From: Bactericera cockerelli
Lineage: Eukaryota > Arthropoda > Insecta > Hemiptera > Triozidae
NCBI GenBank assembly: GCA_024516035.1
Contig: CM044959.1
Coordinates: forward strand, 13,801,174 to 13,865,173
Length of the DNA stretch: 64,000 nt
Direction of reading: 5' to 3'
Numbering within the stretch: position 1 is the stretch's first letter; each line of letters opens with the position of its first letter. A program made the position numbers and the translations under genes. Shown here one piece after another: positions 1 to 9,142 of the stretch. The notes under the pieces were generated by a model. That model was not told where the DNA came from. It did not search any database and saw only the letters and a list, made by a program, of their open reading frames with translations.

Positions 1-202
1 TAAAAACCTTATCGTTACGGCAGTGGACTAATAAATCTAATAATCTAGATTCTAGACTTTCTAGATTGAAAGTTAGATTGAAAATTATTCTGTGGCTATA
101 GCACAGATATTTATATGCCATCCATAAAATCTTACTAGACTTGTGTGACTTGTGTTGAAAGAGTAGGTGTGTTTAAAAAGTTCAACAGCAAATTTGACCA
201 TT

Positions 203-415
203 ATAATAACAATACACTTTAGTGGAAGGTAAACACCAGGCTAGGTTCATGCTAAAAGCATTTCTACCACCTCAGAGACTTACTATTATGTGGTCACTCA
301 CAAACTCAAATAAATGAGGAATAATTTTATTCGTGTTCTGTGTGAGATTCGACCAACGGATCCCTACGCTACCTGGATTAGCAGACTAGCGCGTTAACCA
401 ATTGACTACCAATGC
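203..415 (-). mobile_element. tRNA-derived SINE, family C
   Basis: In minus sense the head resembles a tRNA (TAGTCAA.TGGTTAACGCG for box A, a degenerate GGTCGAATCTCAC for box B) and the body ends near ACTAAAGTGTATTGTT. The same body recurs at 30252, 35540, 49102 and 57668. The head has several mismatches, so this is an old copy. Confidence 0.75.
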
Positions 416-818
416 ACTTTAGAACCATAGTTTAGAATTTCAATATTTAAGTTCTTGAAATACGTACGAATGAGTAATAATTTTATCATCACTCGGTTGA
501 ATTCTTCTCAATATGTAAATTTCCGGATCCAAATTGTATGAGAACCAGACTCTACAATCGCCCACTCCCGAGTGGTTTCAAACCGAGGAGACCAAATACA
601 AGCACCCGAATACGAGCTCATGTCCAAATCAGAAACATTGGACTGGCTAAAAGCTATGTTATAAACAATACATGGATTGTGTTGACCATTCCACTCACGT
701 AACATTGGCACGGGACAAGACGGGCAGATAGCCAGTGTCGGAGATATTGGACGGTGAATACGAACAGTAGGGGATGTAGAATCGGAATGGAATTAAGTTG
801 AGTTTTTACTTCGTCGTA
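416..818. other. Unassigned AT-rich spacer
   Basis: No splice-bordered exon, long reading frame or repeat shared with the rest of the window was found. A 67-codon frame (508-711, minus) has no recognisable motif. Confidence 0.4.
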
Positions 819-1055
819 TCTTCATATATAAATGTCAAAGTCACTGACTGACCACTGACTGACTGATCATCGATCTACAGCCCAAACCGTAAGTCCTAGG
901 AAGCTGAAATTTGGTAGGTAGCTCTGTCTTATAGTCTAGATGTGCAATAAGACGGGATTTTTCGAAATTCCCACTACAACATTGGCATTGGCGAAAAAGC
1001 ATTTTTTGCTTTCACGGCCATGCCTCGGCCCGCAAAGCGGGCGACAGCCCGCTAG
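819..1055 (+). mobile_element. Short non-autonomous Helitron
   Basis: The left end is TC preceded by A and followed by TATATAAATG. The right end carries the GC hairpin GCCCGC-AAA-GCGGGC, then CAGCCCG and CTAG followed by host T. These are the Helitron end rules (5' TC, 3' hairpin plus CTRR, insertion between A and T). There is no coding capacity, so it depends on proteins made elsewhere. The 5' base is less certain than the 3' end. Confidence 0.75.
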
Positions 1056-1061
1056 TTTCAC

Positions 1062-1170
1062 ATATTATTTGTGGTAATCACAATCGTAATATCACAACTA
1101 ACCAAAGCCCTGGATCACAGTCAATTCCGTTGCATTATTAATCGAGCTACTGCTTTTACTTACTTTTAAT
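1062..1170 (-). mobile_element. Diverged SINE fragment, family B-like
   Basis: TTTGTGGTAATCACAATCG and a following ATATCACAACTA match the tail of family B read in reverse, and ATCGAGCTACTGC matches its head. The middle is decayed. Confidence 0.45.
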
Positions 1171-1185
1171 CAATGTACTAACGTG

Positions 1186-1432
1186 GGGGTTCGAACCGCC
1201 GGCCCCGACAAAAAATTGTATTCAAAATATGGTTACAGTTGTTTGTAAGGGATAGGTTTCGGTGCGCTCGTGTTGAACCAGCACATAAATGGGACCTATT
1301 ATGTCCCATCAGAGGGGAGGCATACTACGGGATGGGCAGGCTACAACACAGACCACAAGCGTCTACAGTAGCTCCTGTTTCATGGTTACGAAAAAAAAAA
1401 AAACGTCTGTGAAACACTCATCTTGAAAAAAT
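1186..1432 (+). mobile_element. SINE family G, 5'-truncated
   Basis: Starts inside the tRNA box B (GGTTCGAACC). The body matches 23880-24196 in reverse over about 230 bases, including TTGGTTACAGTTGTTTGTAAG-like and CCCATCAGAGGGGAGGCATAC-like segments. It ends in an A-run and AAACACTCATCTT. Confidence 0.75.
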
Positions 1433-1483
1433 GAAGAAGAATGGCAGTTTCTTTAGATTATAATAATAAGTTGAAGTTAAAAG

Positions 1484-1625
1484 TTATCATATTTGTGTGT
1501 AATCACTTGCGTGATATCACAACTACTCAATCTCGCTTTACTAATCTACGCTGAAACCAGGACTTGAACCACCGACCTCCAGGTTACAAATCCGCCGCCT
1601 TATCGATCAAGCTACTGAGGTCGGT
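1484..1625 (-). mobile_element. tRNA-derived SINE, family B
   Basis: In minus sense: CCGACCTCAGTAGCTTGATC, anticodon-arm remnant, GGTTCAAGTCC box B, then a conserved tail ending in ACACAAATATGATA. About 140 bases; nine recognisable copies in the window. Confidence 0.85.
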
Positions 1626-1752
1626 GATTATGATAATAACTTACGAACTGCTGCTCAAAGGTCTCAAATCAATCGTGTCGGTCACTATTCAAACTTACCT
1701 GAAACAAAGATAATGAAGAGTATTGATTAGAATCATCGCTGTCAAATAAGGC
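1486..1752 (+). repeat. Direct duplicate of 24527-24799 (left copy)
   Basis: SINE B and about 125 bases beyond its head (GATTATGATAATAACTTACG through CATCGCTGTCAAATAA) recur at 24527-24799 in the same orientation, so this is either a segmental duplication or a larger unrecognised repeat that carried the SINE along. Confidence 0.75.
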
Positions 1753-1878
1753 TTTATTTAGACCATATTCCAAGAAACTAAATTTTTATAAAATACATGA
1801 AAGCTAAACAATCTTGATCGTTTTGAGAAACTAACCTTTAGAAATAAGTTACGTACTAATGAAAAGGAATATTATGTC

Positions 1879-2045
1879 TGTCCCGGTAGCTCAGTGGTAA
1901 AGGCGGCACTCTGTGAATCCAGAGATTCCAGAGGTCGTGGGTTCGAATGCTAGCGGGACATGACAAGTTATCGTCCATTTGGAATTTTTACCACATAATA
2001 ATGAGTCTTGAGCTTACTGCTGGAATAATGGGGCTAAATATTTAA
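1879..2045 (+). mobile_element. tRNA-derived SINE, family A
   Basis: Head TGTCCCGGTAGCTCAGTGGT (box A), GTGGGTTCGAATGC (box B), then a tail containing CATGACAAGTTATC and GCTTACTGCTGGAATAATG. This is the most abundant family here, usually ending in a TATT or ATT microsatellite. Confidence 0.85.
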
Positions 2046-2733
2046 TGATGCACAATTTGTGTCAATAGGTATATTTATATTTTATCTTGTCTCTTTGTCT
2101 TTGTTGAAATTAAAGTTGACTACTTCCGCTAGACAAAGTTGACTACTAGGAACTTGTGATGTCAATAGTCTGCACATGGAATTTTATTCGCCCTCAGGTT
2201 ACCAGAAAGCTTGATGAAAGGCTGCAGTGTACTTCCTAGACTTTTCCGCCAAATATTGACCAAGTCATTTTAATTCTACCATTTAATTCTACCAATAACC
2301 CAAAGGGATTTCCTTTCAAGGGTTACTTCATGTTTAGTTTTCTGTTTTTTTTTTTTTTTTCAGCAAAATTATTTTGCAAGGATCTTTCCTTTTTTGAAAG
2401 TACCAGCTAAAAAATAAATTACACAATCTCAACAAATTTTTAGCATTTTATACTATTTTTTATGAATTTTTTAAATAAAATTACCGATAGAATTTTATAA
2501 AATTTTGCATCTTGATATGGCATAAATATTTTGCAATGAAACTCCTCTCTCTTATCTATCTTCTCTCTCTCATCTTTCTCAATCTCTCTCATCACTCACT
2601 CCATCCCTATATTTCTCTCCCCCTCCTTCCCATCTTATCTATCACACGCGTGTACTGTTTGACCTAAATAAATATATTCTTCTGTCTTTCTGGAAAAGTT
2701 ATTTGGCTAGCACACTATTTGCGATTCTGCGTA
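2046..2733. other. Unassigned AT-rich spacer with T-run and CT-rich tract
   Basis: Contains a T-run near 2346-2360 and a pyrimidine tract at about 2545-2640. No gene or shared repeat recognised. Confidence 0.4.
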
Positions 2734-2768
2734 GGTCATTTCTTCTTTTTTTTTTAAGTGGGGTTTAA

Positions 2769-3833
2769 CCCTTTCACTGAATTTGTCCTTGCTCAGGGAC
2801 ATCAATTGATTATGCAAATACTAGTGCTGCATTCTATGATTTTGTTTCCGTACTTTTTGGAATTGTTTCTTTGTTCTCTTATCTCTCGATTTTTTCAGTA
2901 AAAACTGTTTAGTCTATAGTTTGAACTTCTGTTTGTAAACAAAAGATTTTTCAGTTTTGAAAATTTAGAAAAATTGACTGTTTTGAAAGTTTAATTTGAG
3001 GTCGAAAATAGTGCAAAGGCTGGCTTTAGAAGTTCATTTGGGTAAGTAAAAGAGTTATATTTCACGTAATTACATTGCTTTTTTAGGGGGAAAAAATTAC
3101 AAGTCCGTAAATTGATTGTAAAGTTGGGTGTCCCTCAGCAGGGACTAATACACTGGGAGGATTTTTCTGGTACAGATGAGTTTATTTATTTTTTCTACTA
3201 AATAGCTGTATTTAGGGTAGTAAATTCAAAGAAACAGTAAAGTGAGTACATATTTATTGTATTTGGGTCGGCATTTGTTCCATGAATCCTTTCTTTCCAT
3301 ACCTTATCCACACACATCCACACACACCCACACCCACACACCCCCACACCCACACCCACACACCCCCACACACACACAAACACACCCCCCCACACACACA
3401 CACCCCTCCACACACACACACACCCCCCACACACACACACAACCCCCCCCACACACACACACCCCCCCCACACACACACACACCCACCCCCCCCCCACAT
3501 ACAAACACACACATATTTTCTATTTTTTTTAGTTAAAAAAATTAAGTAAAACAAAAAAAGCCAAGTTTTTTCTATCTTCAAATTATTTTGATGTTTATTT
3601 GTTTTATAAACCAAGTGTTGTGTGTAATTATAAGTTTTTCCTGATAACTTATAAATTTCATTTTTTTTCTCTGCACTGCATTTGTCCTTTCTCAGGGACA
3701 TCTCATATCTTGGGGTTCGAACCACTTTTAAGAATTTTTTTTTTTGGTAACATCATCTATGGACTCCAACAAACTCAAAAAAACATGGTTCATATTTTTT
3801 TTCCAACTAATTCATGGATGTACAGTGAAAGGG
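2769..3833. mobile_element. Non-autonomous piggyBac-type element
   Basis: Flanked by TTAA on both sides (2765-2768, 3834-3837), with terminal inverted repeat CCCTTTCACTG at each end. TTAA targets with CCC-starting termini are the piggyBac signature. A subterminal motif (CTCAGGGACATC) occurs near both ends. It has no transposase and contains a CA/CCC-rich array. It is inserted in a TTAA inside a family H SINE. Confidence 0.85.
3309..3521. repeat. CA-rich microsatellite
   Basis: Imperfect (CA)n interrupted by runs of C, for about 210 bases inside the piggyBac-type element. Reading frames here are low-complexity artefacts. Confidence 0.95.
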
Positions 3834-3909
3834 TTAACGTCGCTTTCAACTGCCATGGTCATATCACGACGGGGTCATTTCTTCTTAAAACTACTGATGT
3901 TGACTTTTT

Positions 3910-4015
3910 GTAGGCGGCCACAACGAGGACCCTAGACTCCTAGACCCTAGACCTCGGACCACACCCTTGGTACCTACAGCTTGGTGTACATGACGTTTTG
4001 AGTCGCAAGTATAGT
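3910..4015 (+). repeat. Dispersed repeat, family R (copy 1)
   Basis: CGGCCACAACG, TGGTACCTACAGCTTGGTGT and TACATGACGTTTTG-like text recurs at 42388-42485. Class unknown. Confidence 0.6.
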
Positions 4016-4333
4016 AGGGAATATTGAAAAGTTTTACAATCACAATATTTTGAGATTAAAAAGATAGGCGGGATAAGCCCCACTTTAACCTGTTATTTTC
4101 CCCATCATATTGACACTCTGCGATTCCTGCCATGGTTGAGGCTAAGCTAATGTAAGCTAATATTAGAACACAGACCACAGCAAAATTCGTGAAAAGGAAA
4201 TTTTCCACTAAAGCTGCACCTTGTCTTAAATAGTTTTATTTTATTTATTTTTTAATATAATACACGGGCGGACCCTATACTATCTAATTATAATTGTACC
4301 CTAACTATCAAAAAATAATTTTAAATATAACAA

Positions 4334-4365
<32 letters not shown>

Positions 4366-4405
4366 CAAAAAATATTAAGTCAAAAAGAGAAGGAAAAGAT
4401 GATGT

Positions 4406-7400
4406 TCAATGGTTAAGGTAGAATTGTTTGATGGAAGTTACAGTAGTACAGAAGAAATCGATACTGTCTTTCAGTGTGTTAGCATTCCTTTGAAAACGGA
4501 TCATTGGGGAGTTCTGTAAATAGTTCGTCCGAACAAATGGAGGTCTGAATGGGAGTGGCGCACGAGTGGCCATACGCCCAGGTACATTTATATTTATGGA
4601 CGAAAGGAGTTCAGGAACTGTTAAGTGGGAGTGAAGAATATTAAAAAAGAAGACCATATCAAACATTTCTCTCCTTTTCTTTAGAGGAAGTAAACGGAGT
4701 TGGTGTTCCAAAGAATCATAGGATTCCTCAGGACAACCAAGCTTTCTACTCATGATTCTCAGGGCCTTATGTTGAATGGACTCCATCCGAGCAGAATAGA
4801 ACTCATAAGACGGATTCCAAGCTGTAGAGGAAAATTCTAGGACACTACGCACCAAAGAGCAGTAGAGGATTTTAAACGATGTTACGTCAGGGAAGTCCTT
4901 GGTGGATCTGAAGATAAATCCCAGCATTTTTGAGGCTTTGGAACAGATAGCCTCCATATGCGGGTTGAAAGATAACTGAGAATCAAACAAGACACCAAGA
5001 TCTCTGACGCAATTGGAACGAGGAATACTATAGGAGTTCAATGAATAGTCAAACAAGTGAGGACTGCTAGATCGTGTAAAAGATATTACATTACATTTCA
5101 AAGGATTAACCTCTAAAAGATTACTATCAAACCATTGTTTTAAGTCAAGAAGAGCGCTTTGAAGTATTTGGTAGTCGTTAGAAGAGCGAATCTCGCGAAA
5201 GATCTTGAGATCATCACAGAAAAGTAAGAATTGAACATCGTGCTTAGAAAGACAGTTGACGACATCATTGATGAATAACAAAAAGAGAATGGGGCCCAAA
5301 TGAGAACCCTGAGGAACTCCTGAAGTAGCAACAAAAGAGGAAGAGACAGAAGAACCTAAACGAACCATACAAAGCCTTCCAGAAAGATAGCTAGCAAACC
5401 AAAGTAAGAGAGAGTCCGAAATACCATAAGAAGACAGTTTATCTAGAAGAATCCTATGGTTAACCCTATCAAATGCCTTTGTCAAATCTAAGTATATGGA
5501 ATCTACCTGAGAGCCGTGAAGGTGACAAGAAATATAGTTAAGATAACATAAAAGATTAGAAGCGACGGACTTATGAGGTAAGAAACCATGCTGATGAAGA
5601 CTGATCGAAGGTAAGAAATAAGGTAGAAGATTCTCAAGCACAAGAGCTTCAAAAAGTTTTGGTATAGTAGAAAGTATGGATATGGGACGATAATTTGAAA
5701 CTTCGTGACGAGAATTACCTTTTTTAGGGACTGGCGAAACAAAACTGCTTTTCCACAGGGAGGGAAAAACACCTTGACTTAGAGAAAGATTGAAGAGAAA
5801 ACACAACGGGAAAGCTAAAGAAGAAGAACAGTTTTTGAGGAAAACTGGAGGAATGCCGTCTGGACCCATACCTTTGTGAACGCTTAAAGACTTTAGTTTT
5901 TTTAAAACTGCAGCTAAGGAAATACTACAAGACGAAACCTGGTCCGAAGATACGGAAACAAACTCATTACAACAAAGAGGAATATCAACGAAAGACGAAG
6001 AAAAGTGGTTTGCAAATAAATTGGCTGAAGATAGTGCGCAAGAAGATTCAATGCCATTGTGTTTTACTACCTTAGGAATGCCAGAGCCTCCACGGAGGTT
6101 TTTATTAAATTTCCAGAAATATCGTGAGTCCTCCTTGATATTATCAACAACAGAAGAGATATAAGATGAGTAACAACGATTGGATTCTTGTGCGCAAAGT
6201 GCTCGCAAACGTGAGAAGACAGAGTAAGAGTGGGATGTACGACTTGACTTGTAGAACTTGTGGGCACATTTTTTTTGGATTATTAATGATTTTAAATAAG
6301 AACTATACCATACTGGAAAAGAGTCTCGCTTAAGAGTAATAGGTGGAACAAAAACTTTAATAACATCATTTAGAAACTTGGAAAATCTATTAACATTAAT
6401 TTCAATAAGAGGGGAATTTAAAAATGAGAGCCAATCAAAGTCGAAGAAAAGATTATTAAGAAATACGTAAGGAGCTTTCCGAAAATTAAAACCGACGAAG
6501 TCATCTACAGCTGACTCTAGATAAACAATTGGAAATATGAAACACAATGGCGGATGCAGAGGATCGATGGGCAAGAAGGAATCACAACGCTCAACGGTAC
6601 AGCTTTCAATTGATGCGGAACAGAGAACTAGATCAAGCGTGCGATTGTCTGCGTTGGAAACATAATTGTGCTGACGAAGGTTAAGGAAAGAAATACTATC
6701 CAGAAATGCACCACTACGAAGAGAAGAACTGATGGGAAGGGATCCGTCGTCGGACCAAGATAGTTCCGGTAAATTGTAGTCACCAAGCAACAGAAAAGTA
6801 TCCTCCGGAAAGAGGCTGTATACTCGTTCTACCTCCTCAAAATGGGAAGAAAAATAAGCAGGCGGAGATGATGGAGGGATATAAAGGACACAGAATACGA
6901 AATAGCTTTTGGGTCCCGAACCTAAGGTGGAAACACGGACAAACAGTTGTTCGAACCCCCGAGATGATTTACTGATGACACGAGAAGAAAAACGGTTATC
7001 ATTTACAGCCAGAAGTACTCCACCGCCGCTTTTTTTATTAGTGAATTTTAGATCTCTATCGCACCGATGAATCTCAAAATTCACAAATCCAATCTCAGAT
7101 GAGAAAAACGAAGACGTGAGATTGGTTTCAGAGAAGGCAAAAATATCGTATTCCTCTAGGGGTAAAGTAGAGCGAGTTTTAGAAAGCTTGGTTCTTAAAC
7201 CACGAACATTTTGATAGAAAATAGATAATGAAGAAAGTACAGGAGAAGAATCAAGTGAGGACTTATTAGGAAGACAAGAAGGGGCAGTTGGGAAAGAAGA
7301 AGATGGGGTTAGGTTATGTTGACTTTGAATGGGATAAATTGGTATAAGATTTCTAGTATTTCGGCCAACAGCATTATTATCGACAGTATGAGAAGGTATG

Positions 7401-7495
7401 AGTGATACATCATAATCATAAAAATGAATGTATCGCTCTGTCTCCGTATTATAAGGTAAGCATGAAATAATATTATGACTAGTATTAGGATACAC
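4406..7495 (-). CDS. LINE ORF2: APE endonuclease plus reverse transcriptase
   Basis: 1029 residues with no internal stop. An apurinic-endonuclease-like domain spans roughly residues 88-330, with YQNVRG near 93, SETN near 122, LLLGDYN near 235 and a terminal DPLHPPL motif holding the last catalytic His. The reverse transcriptase spans about 560-830: YLDLTKAFDRVNH near 665, GVPQGSHLGPILF near 725, and the catalytic box FCDD near 758, in place of the usual FADD/YADD but keeping both aspartates. In this family the protein nicks target DNA and copies the RNA in place. The intact frame suggests a young insertion. Start chosen at the first Met after the ORF1 stop; translation may begin nearer the endonuclease. 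Confidence 0.9.
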   Translation of the reverse strand: MYPNTSHNIISCLPYNTETERYIHFYDYDVSLIPSHTVDNNAVGRNTRNLIPIYPIQSQHNLTPSSSFPTAPSCLPNKSSLDSSPVLSSLSIFYQNVRGLRTKLSKTRSTLPLEEYDIFAFSETNLTSSFFSSEIGFVNFEIHRCDRDLKFTNKKSGGGVLLAVNDNRFSSRVISKSSRGFEQLFVRVSTLGSGPKSYFVFCVLYIPPSSPPAYFSSHFEEVERVYSLFPEDTFLLLGDYNLPELSWSDDGSLPISSSLRSGAFLDSISFLNLRQHNYVSNADNRTLDLVLCSASIESCTVERCDSFLPIDPLHPPLCFIFPIVYLESAVDDFVGFNFRKAPYVFLNNLFFDFDWLSFLNSPLIEINVNRFSKFLNDVIKVFVPPITLKRDSFPVWYSSYLKSLIIQKKCAHKFYKSSRTSHSYSVFSRLRALCAQESNRCYSSYISSVVDNIKEDSRYFWKFNKNLRGGSGIPKVVKHNGIESSCALSSANLFANHFSSSFVDIPLCCNEFVSVSSDQVSSCSISLAAVLKKLKSLSVHKGMGPDGIPPVFLKNCSSSLAFPLCFLFNLSLSQGVFPSLWKSSFVSPVPKKGNSRHEVSNYRPISILSTIPKLFEALVLENLLPYFLPSISLHQHGFLPHKSVASNLLCYLNYISCHLHGSQVDSIYLDLTKAFDRVNHRILLDKLSSYGISDSLLLWFASYLSGRLCMVRLGSSVSSSFVATSGVPQGSHLGPILFLLFINDVVNCLSKHDVQFLLFCDDLKIFREIRSSNDYQILQSALLDLKQWFDSNLLEVNPLKCNVISFTRSSSPHLFDYSLNSYSIPRSNCVRDLGVLFDSQLSFNPHMEAICSKASKMLGFIFRSTKDFPDVTSFKILYCSLVRSVLEFSSTAWNPSYEFYSARMESIQHKALRIMSRKLGCPEESYDSLEHQLRLLPLKKRREMFDMVFFFNILHSHLTVPELLSSININVPGRMATRAPLPFRPPFVRTNYLQNSPMIRFQRNANTLKDSIDFFCTTVTSIKQFYLNH

Positions 7496-7563
7496 ATGAG
7501 AATGATAATTATTGCGAGAGTTAAAATGGTTAAGAGACGGGTGAGGGGGGACGTTGTTTAAAA

Positions 7564-8427
7564 TTATATTGATTGGTCTGTTAGGTTGACTTTTTGAAAA
7601 AACAAATTTGGTAGTTTGATAGTAGATAGGGGACTATTATGGACTACTTGGTCAGTAAAAGAGTTTATTGGCGAGACATGCGTCAATTGGTAATAATTAC
7701 TTGAAGTATTTAGGAAATTTGGGGTAGAATATTTATTAGGGGTTTGGCATGTGTGAGTGGAATCATTGTTTATATTATTTAGGCTCAGATCAGGAAAGAG
7801 TACAGTGCTGTTCATAATATTTGTTAAGTAAGATTCATCCTGTTGTGGATCAGTGAGATCAATCAAATCCTCGCAAATAATGCTTGAAATGTTATCGGAG
7901 TAAGGAGCGAGTGTTTCATTGACTTGGTCAGACAGTAATTTATAGGATGATGAGCTAGAGGGGAGTACTTTTGCACTGATTTTCTTATTAGTCACAGGAT
8001 TTGAACCTGAGTACTTATCCATAATAACCATTTTAATTCTCTTACAAAGTTTAATTTTACCTGCATTATTGAAATGTAATCCATCTATTCTATAGTCTTG
8101 ATACTTAACAAATCTAGTTGGGTCTAAAAAGTGAAGGTTGGATATTTTAGACTGGAGATAACGTTTCAGCTTTGCGTTAAATCGTCTGATGTGGAAGTTG
8201 AGTTTTTTGTTATCATATCTGCACGGCACGCCGACAACACAGAGCATCTTGCAGTCCTTGAACTTGCTGATGAGGGTATCTAGAGAGTCCTGGATCGTGC
8301 GCCACTCCGTGCAGCAGATGTCATTGGTGCCGCACATCATAATCACACAGTCCTGCTGCGCCGGGGAGACGAGGCTGGGAGATTGGGCGTGTTGTTCTGC
8401 TAAACCATAGAAGCCATAGGTTTTTTT
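7564..8427 (-). CDS. LINE ORF1, SGNH/GDSL-esterase-like part
   Basis: The frame is open from an A7 run (8421-8427) to a stop at 7564. MCGTND fits SGNH block III and DGLHFNNAGK fits block V (catalytic Asp/His). The block I GDS serine expected about 30-60 residues upstream is not visible, so the copy is either catalytically dead or carries a deletion. The frame has no good start of its own; it is reached from the upstream ORF1 frame by a -1 shift at A7. Esterase domains in ORF1 are known in CR1-type LINEs. The C-terminal 150 residues are low-complexity Ser/Asn/Thr. Confidence 0.75.
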   Translation of the reverse strand, partial: KKTYGFYGLAEQHAQSPSLVSPAQQDCVIMMCGTNDICCTEWRTIQDSLDTLISKFKDCKMLCVVGVPCRYDNKKLNFHIRRFNAKLKRYLQSKISNLHFLDPTRFVKYQDYRIDGLHFNNAGKIKLCKRIKMVIMDKYSGSNPVTNKKISAKVLPSSSSSYKLLSDQVNETLAPYSDNISSIICEDLIDLTDPQQDESYLTNIMNSTVLFPDLSLNNINNDSTHTCQTPNKYSTPNFLNTSSNYYQLTHVSPINSFTDQVVHNSPLSTIKLPNLFFQKVNLTDQSI

Positions 8428-8969
8428 ATTGTAGGGTTGATGTCAGAAGAATTTCTCATATCCTCATTATGAATTAAAAGTATGGTCTCATAGGATGATA
8501 CCTTCTCTCTCAGTTCATTCAATTCAATTTCTTGTTCGAGTATCTTATTTAGTAGGCCCTCTTTCATAGTGCACCAGTCTGCTTGAGTGTATGATATAGG
8601 TGCACCCGTGTTATGAGACGAGCCAGGTCCAAAGATAGCCAAGTCATAAATGCTAGTAGAACTATCATGAGTAGAGTGACTATTATCTGGAAGAGTGACC
8701 TGTGGCTTGAGGTTAATGTTGCAAGGAGCTGCTTCCTTAAATGGGAATAAACTATTTTTTTTAGTAGATTTAGATTTGACAGTGGCATTTGTTTTCTTAT
8801 AATTAGTTATTGACAAATTTTTTTGGTCATTAGTTAATTTTGTTATCGATTTTCGAGTATCTTTAATGTTAGAAGGTTTTTTTGATTCTAATATTGACTT
8901 TTGGTGATTGTTTTTCGCACTACTTTTAAGAGTTACGTTCTTTGTTACTTTGGATTTTATAATTGGCAT
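8400..8969 (-). CDS. LINE ORF1, basic and coiled-coil N-terminal part
   Basis: 189 residues. The first 90 are Lys/Asn/Ser-rich and strongly basic, as expected for an RNA-binding ORF1. About residues 130-165 (NKILEQEIELNELREKVSSY) have heptad spacing typical of a coiled coil. It ends at a TAG 18 bases past an A7 run, where a -1 shift would continue into the esterase-like frame. The Met is in a fair context (ACCATGC). Confidence 0.7.
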   Translation of the reverse strand: MPIIKSKVTKNVTLKSSAKNNHQKSILESKKPSNIKDTRKSITKLTNDQKNLSITNYKKTNATVKSKSTKKNSLFPFKEAAPCNINLKPQVTLPDNSHSTHDSSTSIYDLAIFGPGSSHNTGAPISYTQADWCTMKEGLLNKILEQEIELNELREKVSSYETILLIHNEDMRNSSDINPTIKKPMASMV

Positions 8970-9142
8970 GGTAGTTTCAGGTTGAGGAGAGAAAGAGAAT
9001 GATACTCTTTTTTGATGGCACTATCTTTATCATTAATATTGTTGACTTTGTTTGTATTGGAGCAAAGTCTTGATTTGTAGTCAAATGGGGATTTGGTCAT
9101 ATTATTTACACTAGGATCAGAAAACAAATTTTGTTTGTCCAT
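8957..9142 (-). CDS. Short upstream frame of LINE ORF1
   Basis: 61 codons beginning MDKQNLFSDP and overlapping the next ORF1 frame by 13 bases in a different phase. It may be the original N-terminus of ORF1 separated by an indel, or a leader ORF. No motif recognised. Confidence 0.4.
   Translation of the reverse strand: MDKQNLFSDPSVNNMTKSPFDYKSRLCSNTNKVNNINDKDSAIKKEYHSLSLLNLKLPCQL

Larger units (their letters stand above)
2734..3886 (-). mobile_element. 5'-truncated 5S-SINE (family H) split by a piggyBac-type element
   Basis: The two outer segments (2748-2768 and 3838-3872) join into the T-run (A-tail in sense) and the 3' end of family H (GGGTTTAACGTCGCTTTCAA). Flanks GGTCATTTCTTCTT (2734-2747 and 3873-3886) are a 14-bp target-site duplication. 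Only about 60 bp of the SINE was inserted, lacking the 5S head. Confidence 0.8.
4230..9142 (-). mobile_element. Non-LTR retrotransposon (CR1/Jockey-group LINE)
   Basis: Contains, in minus sense, a two-part ORF1 (coiled-coil region, then SGNH-esterase-like region) followed by an uninterrupted 1029-codon ORF2 with endonuclease and reverse transcriptase. The 3' UTR holds a 29-base T-run (4337-4365 as A on plus) and ends with overlapping AATAAA-like motifs near 4230-4255. The 5' limit is not visible and may extend to about 9450. An ORF1 esterase is known in CR1-group LINEs, which supports the placement. Confidence 0.85.

Noticed and set aside
3198..3725. Long Cys/Val/Gly or His/Thr frames on both strands
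   Set aside because: Translations of the CA/CCC array inside the piggyBac-type element; no real protein.
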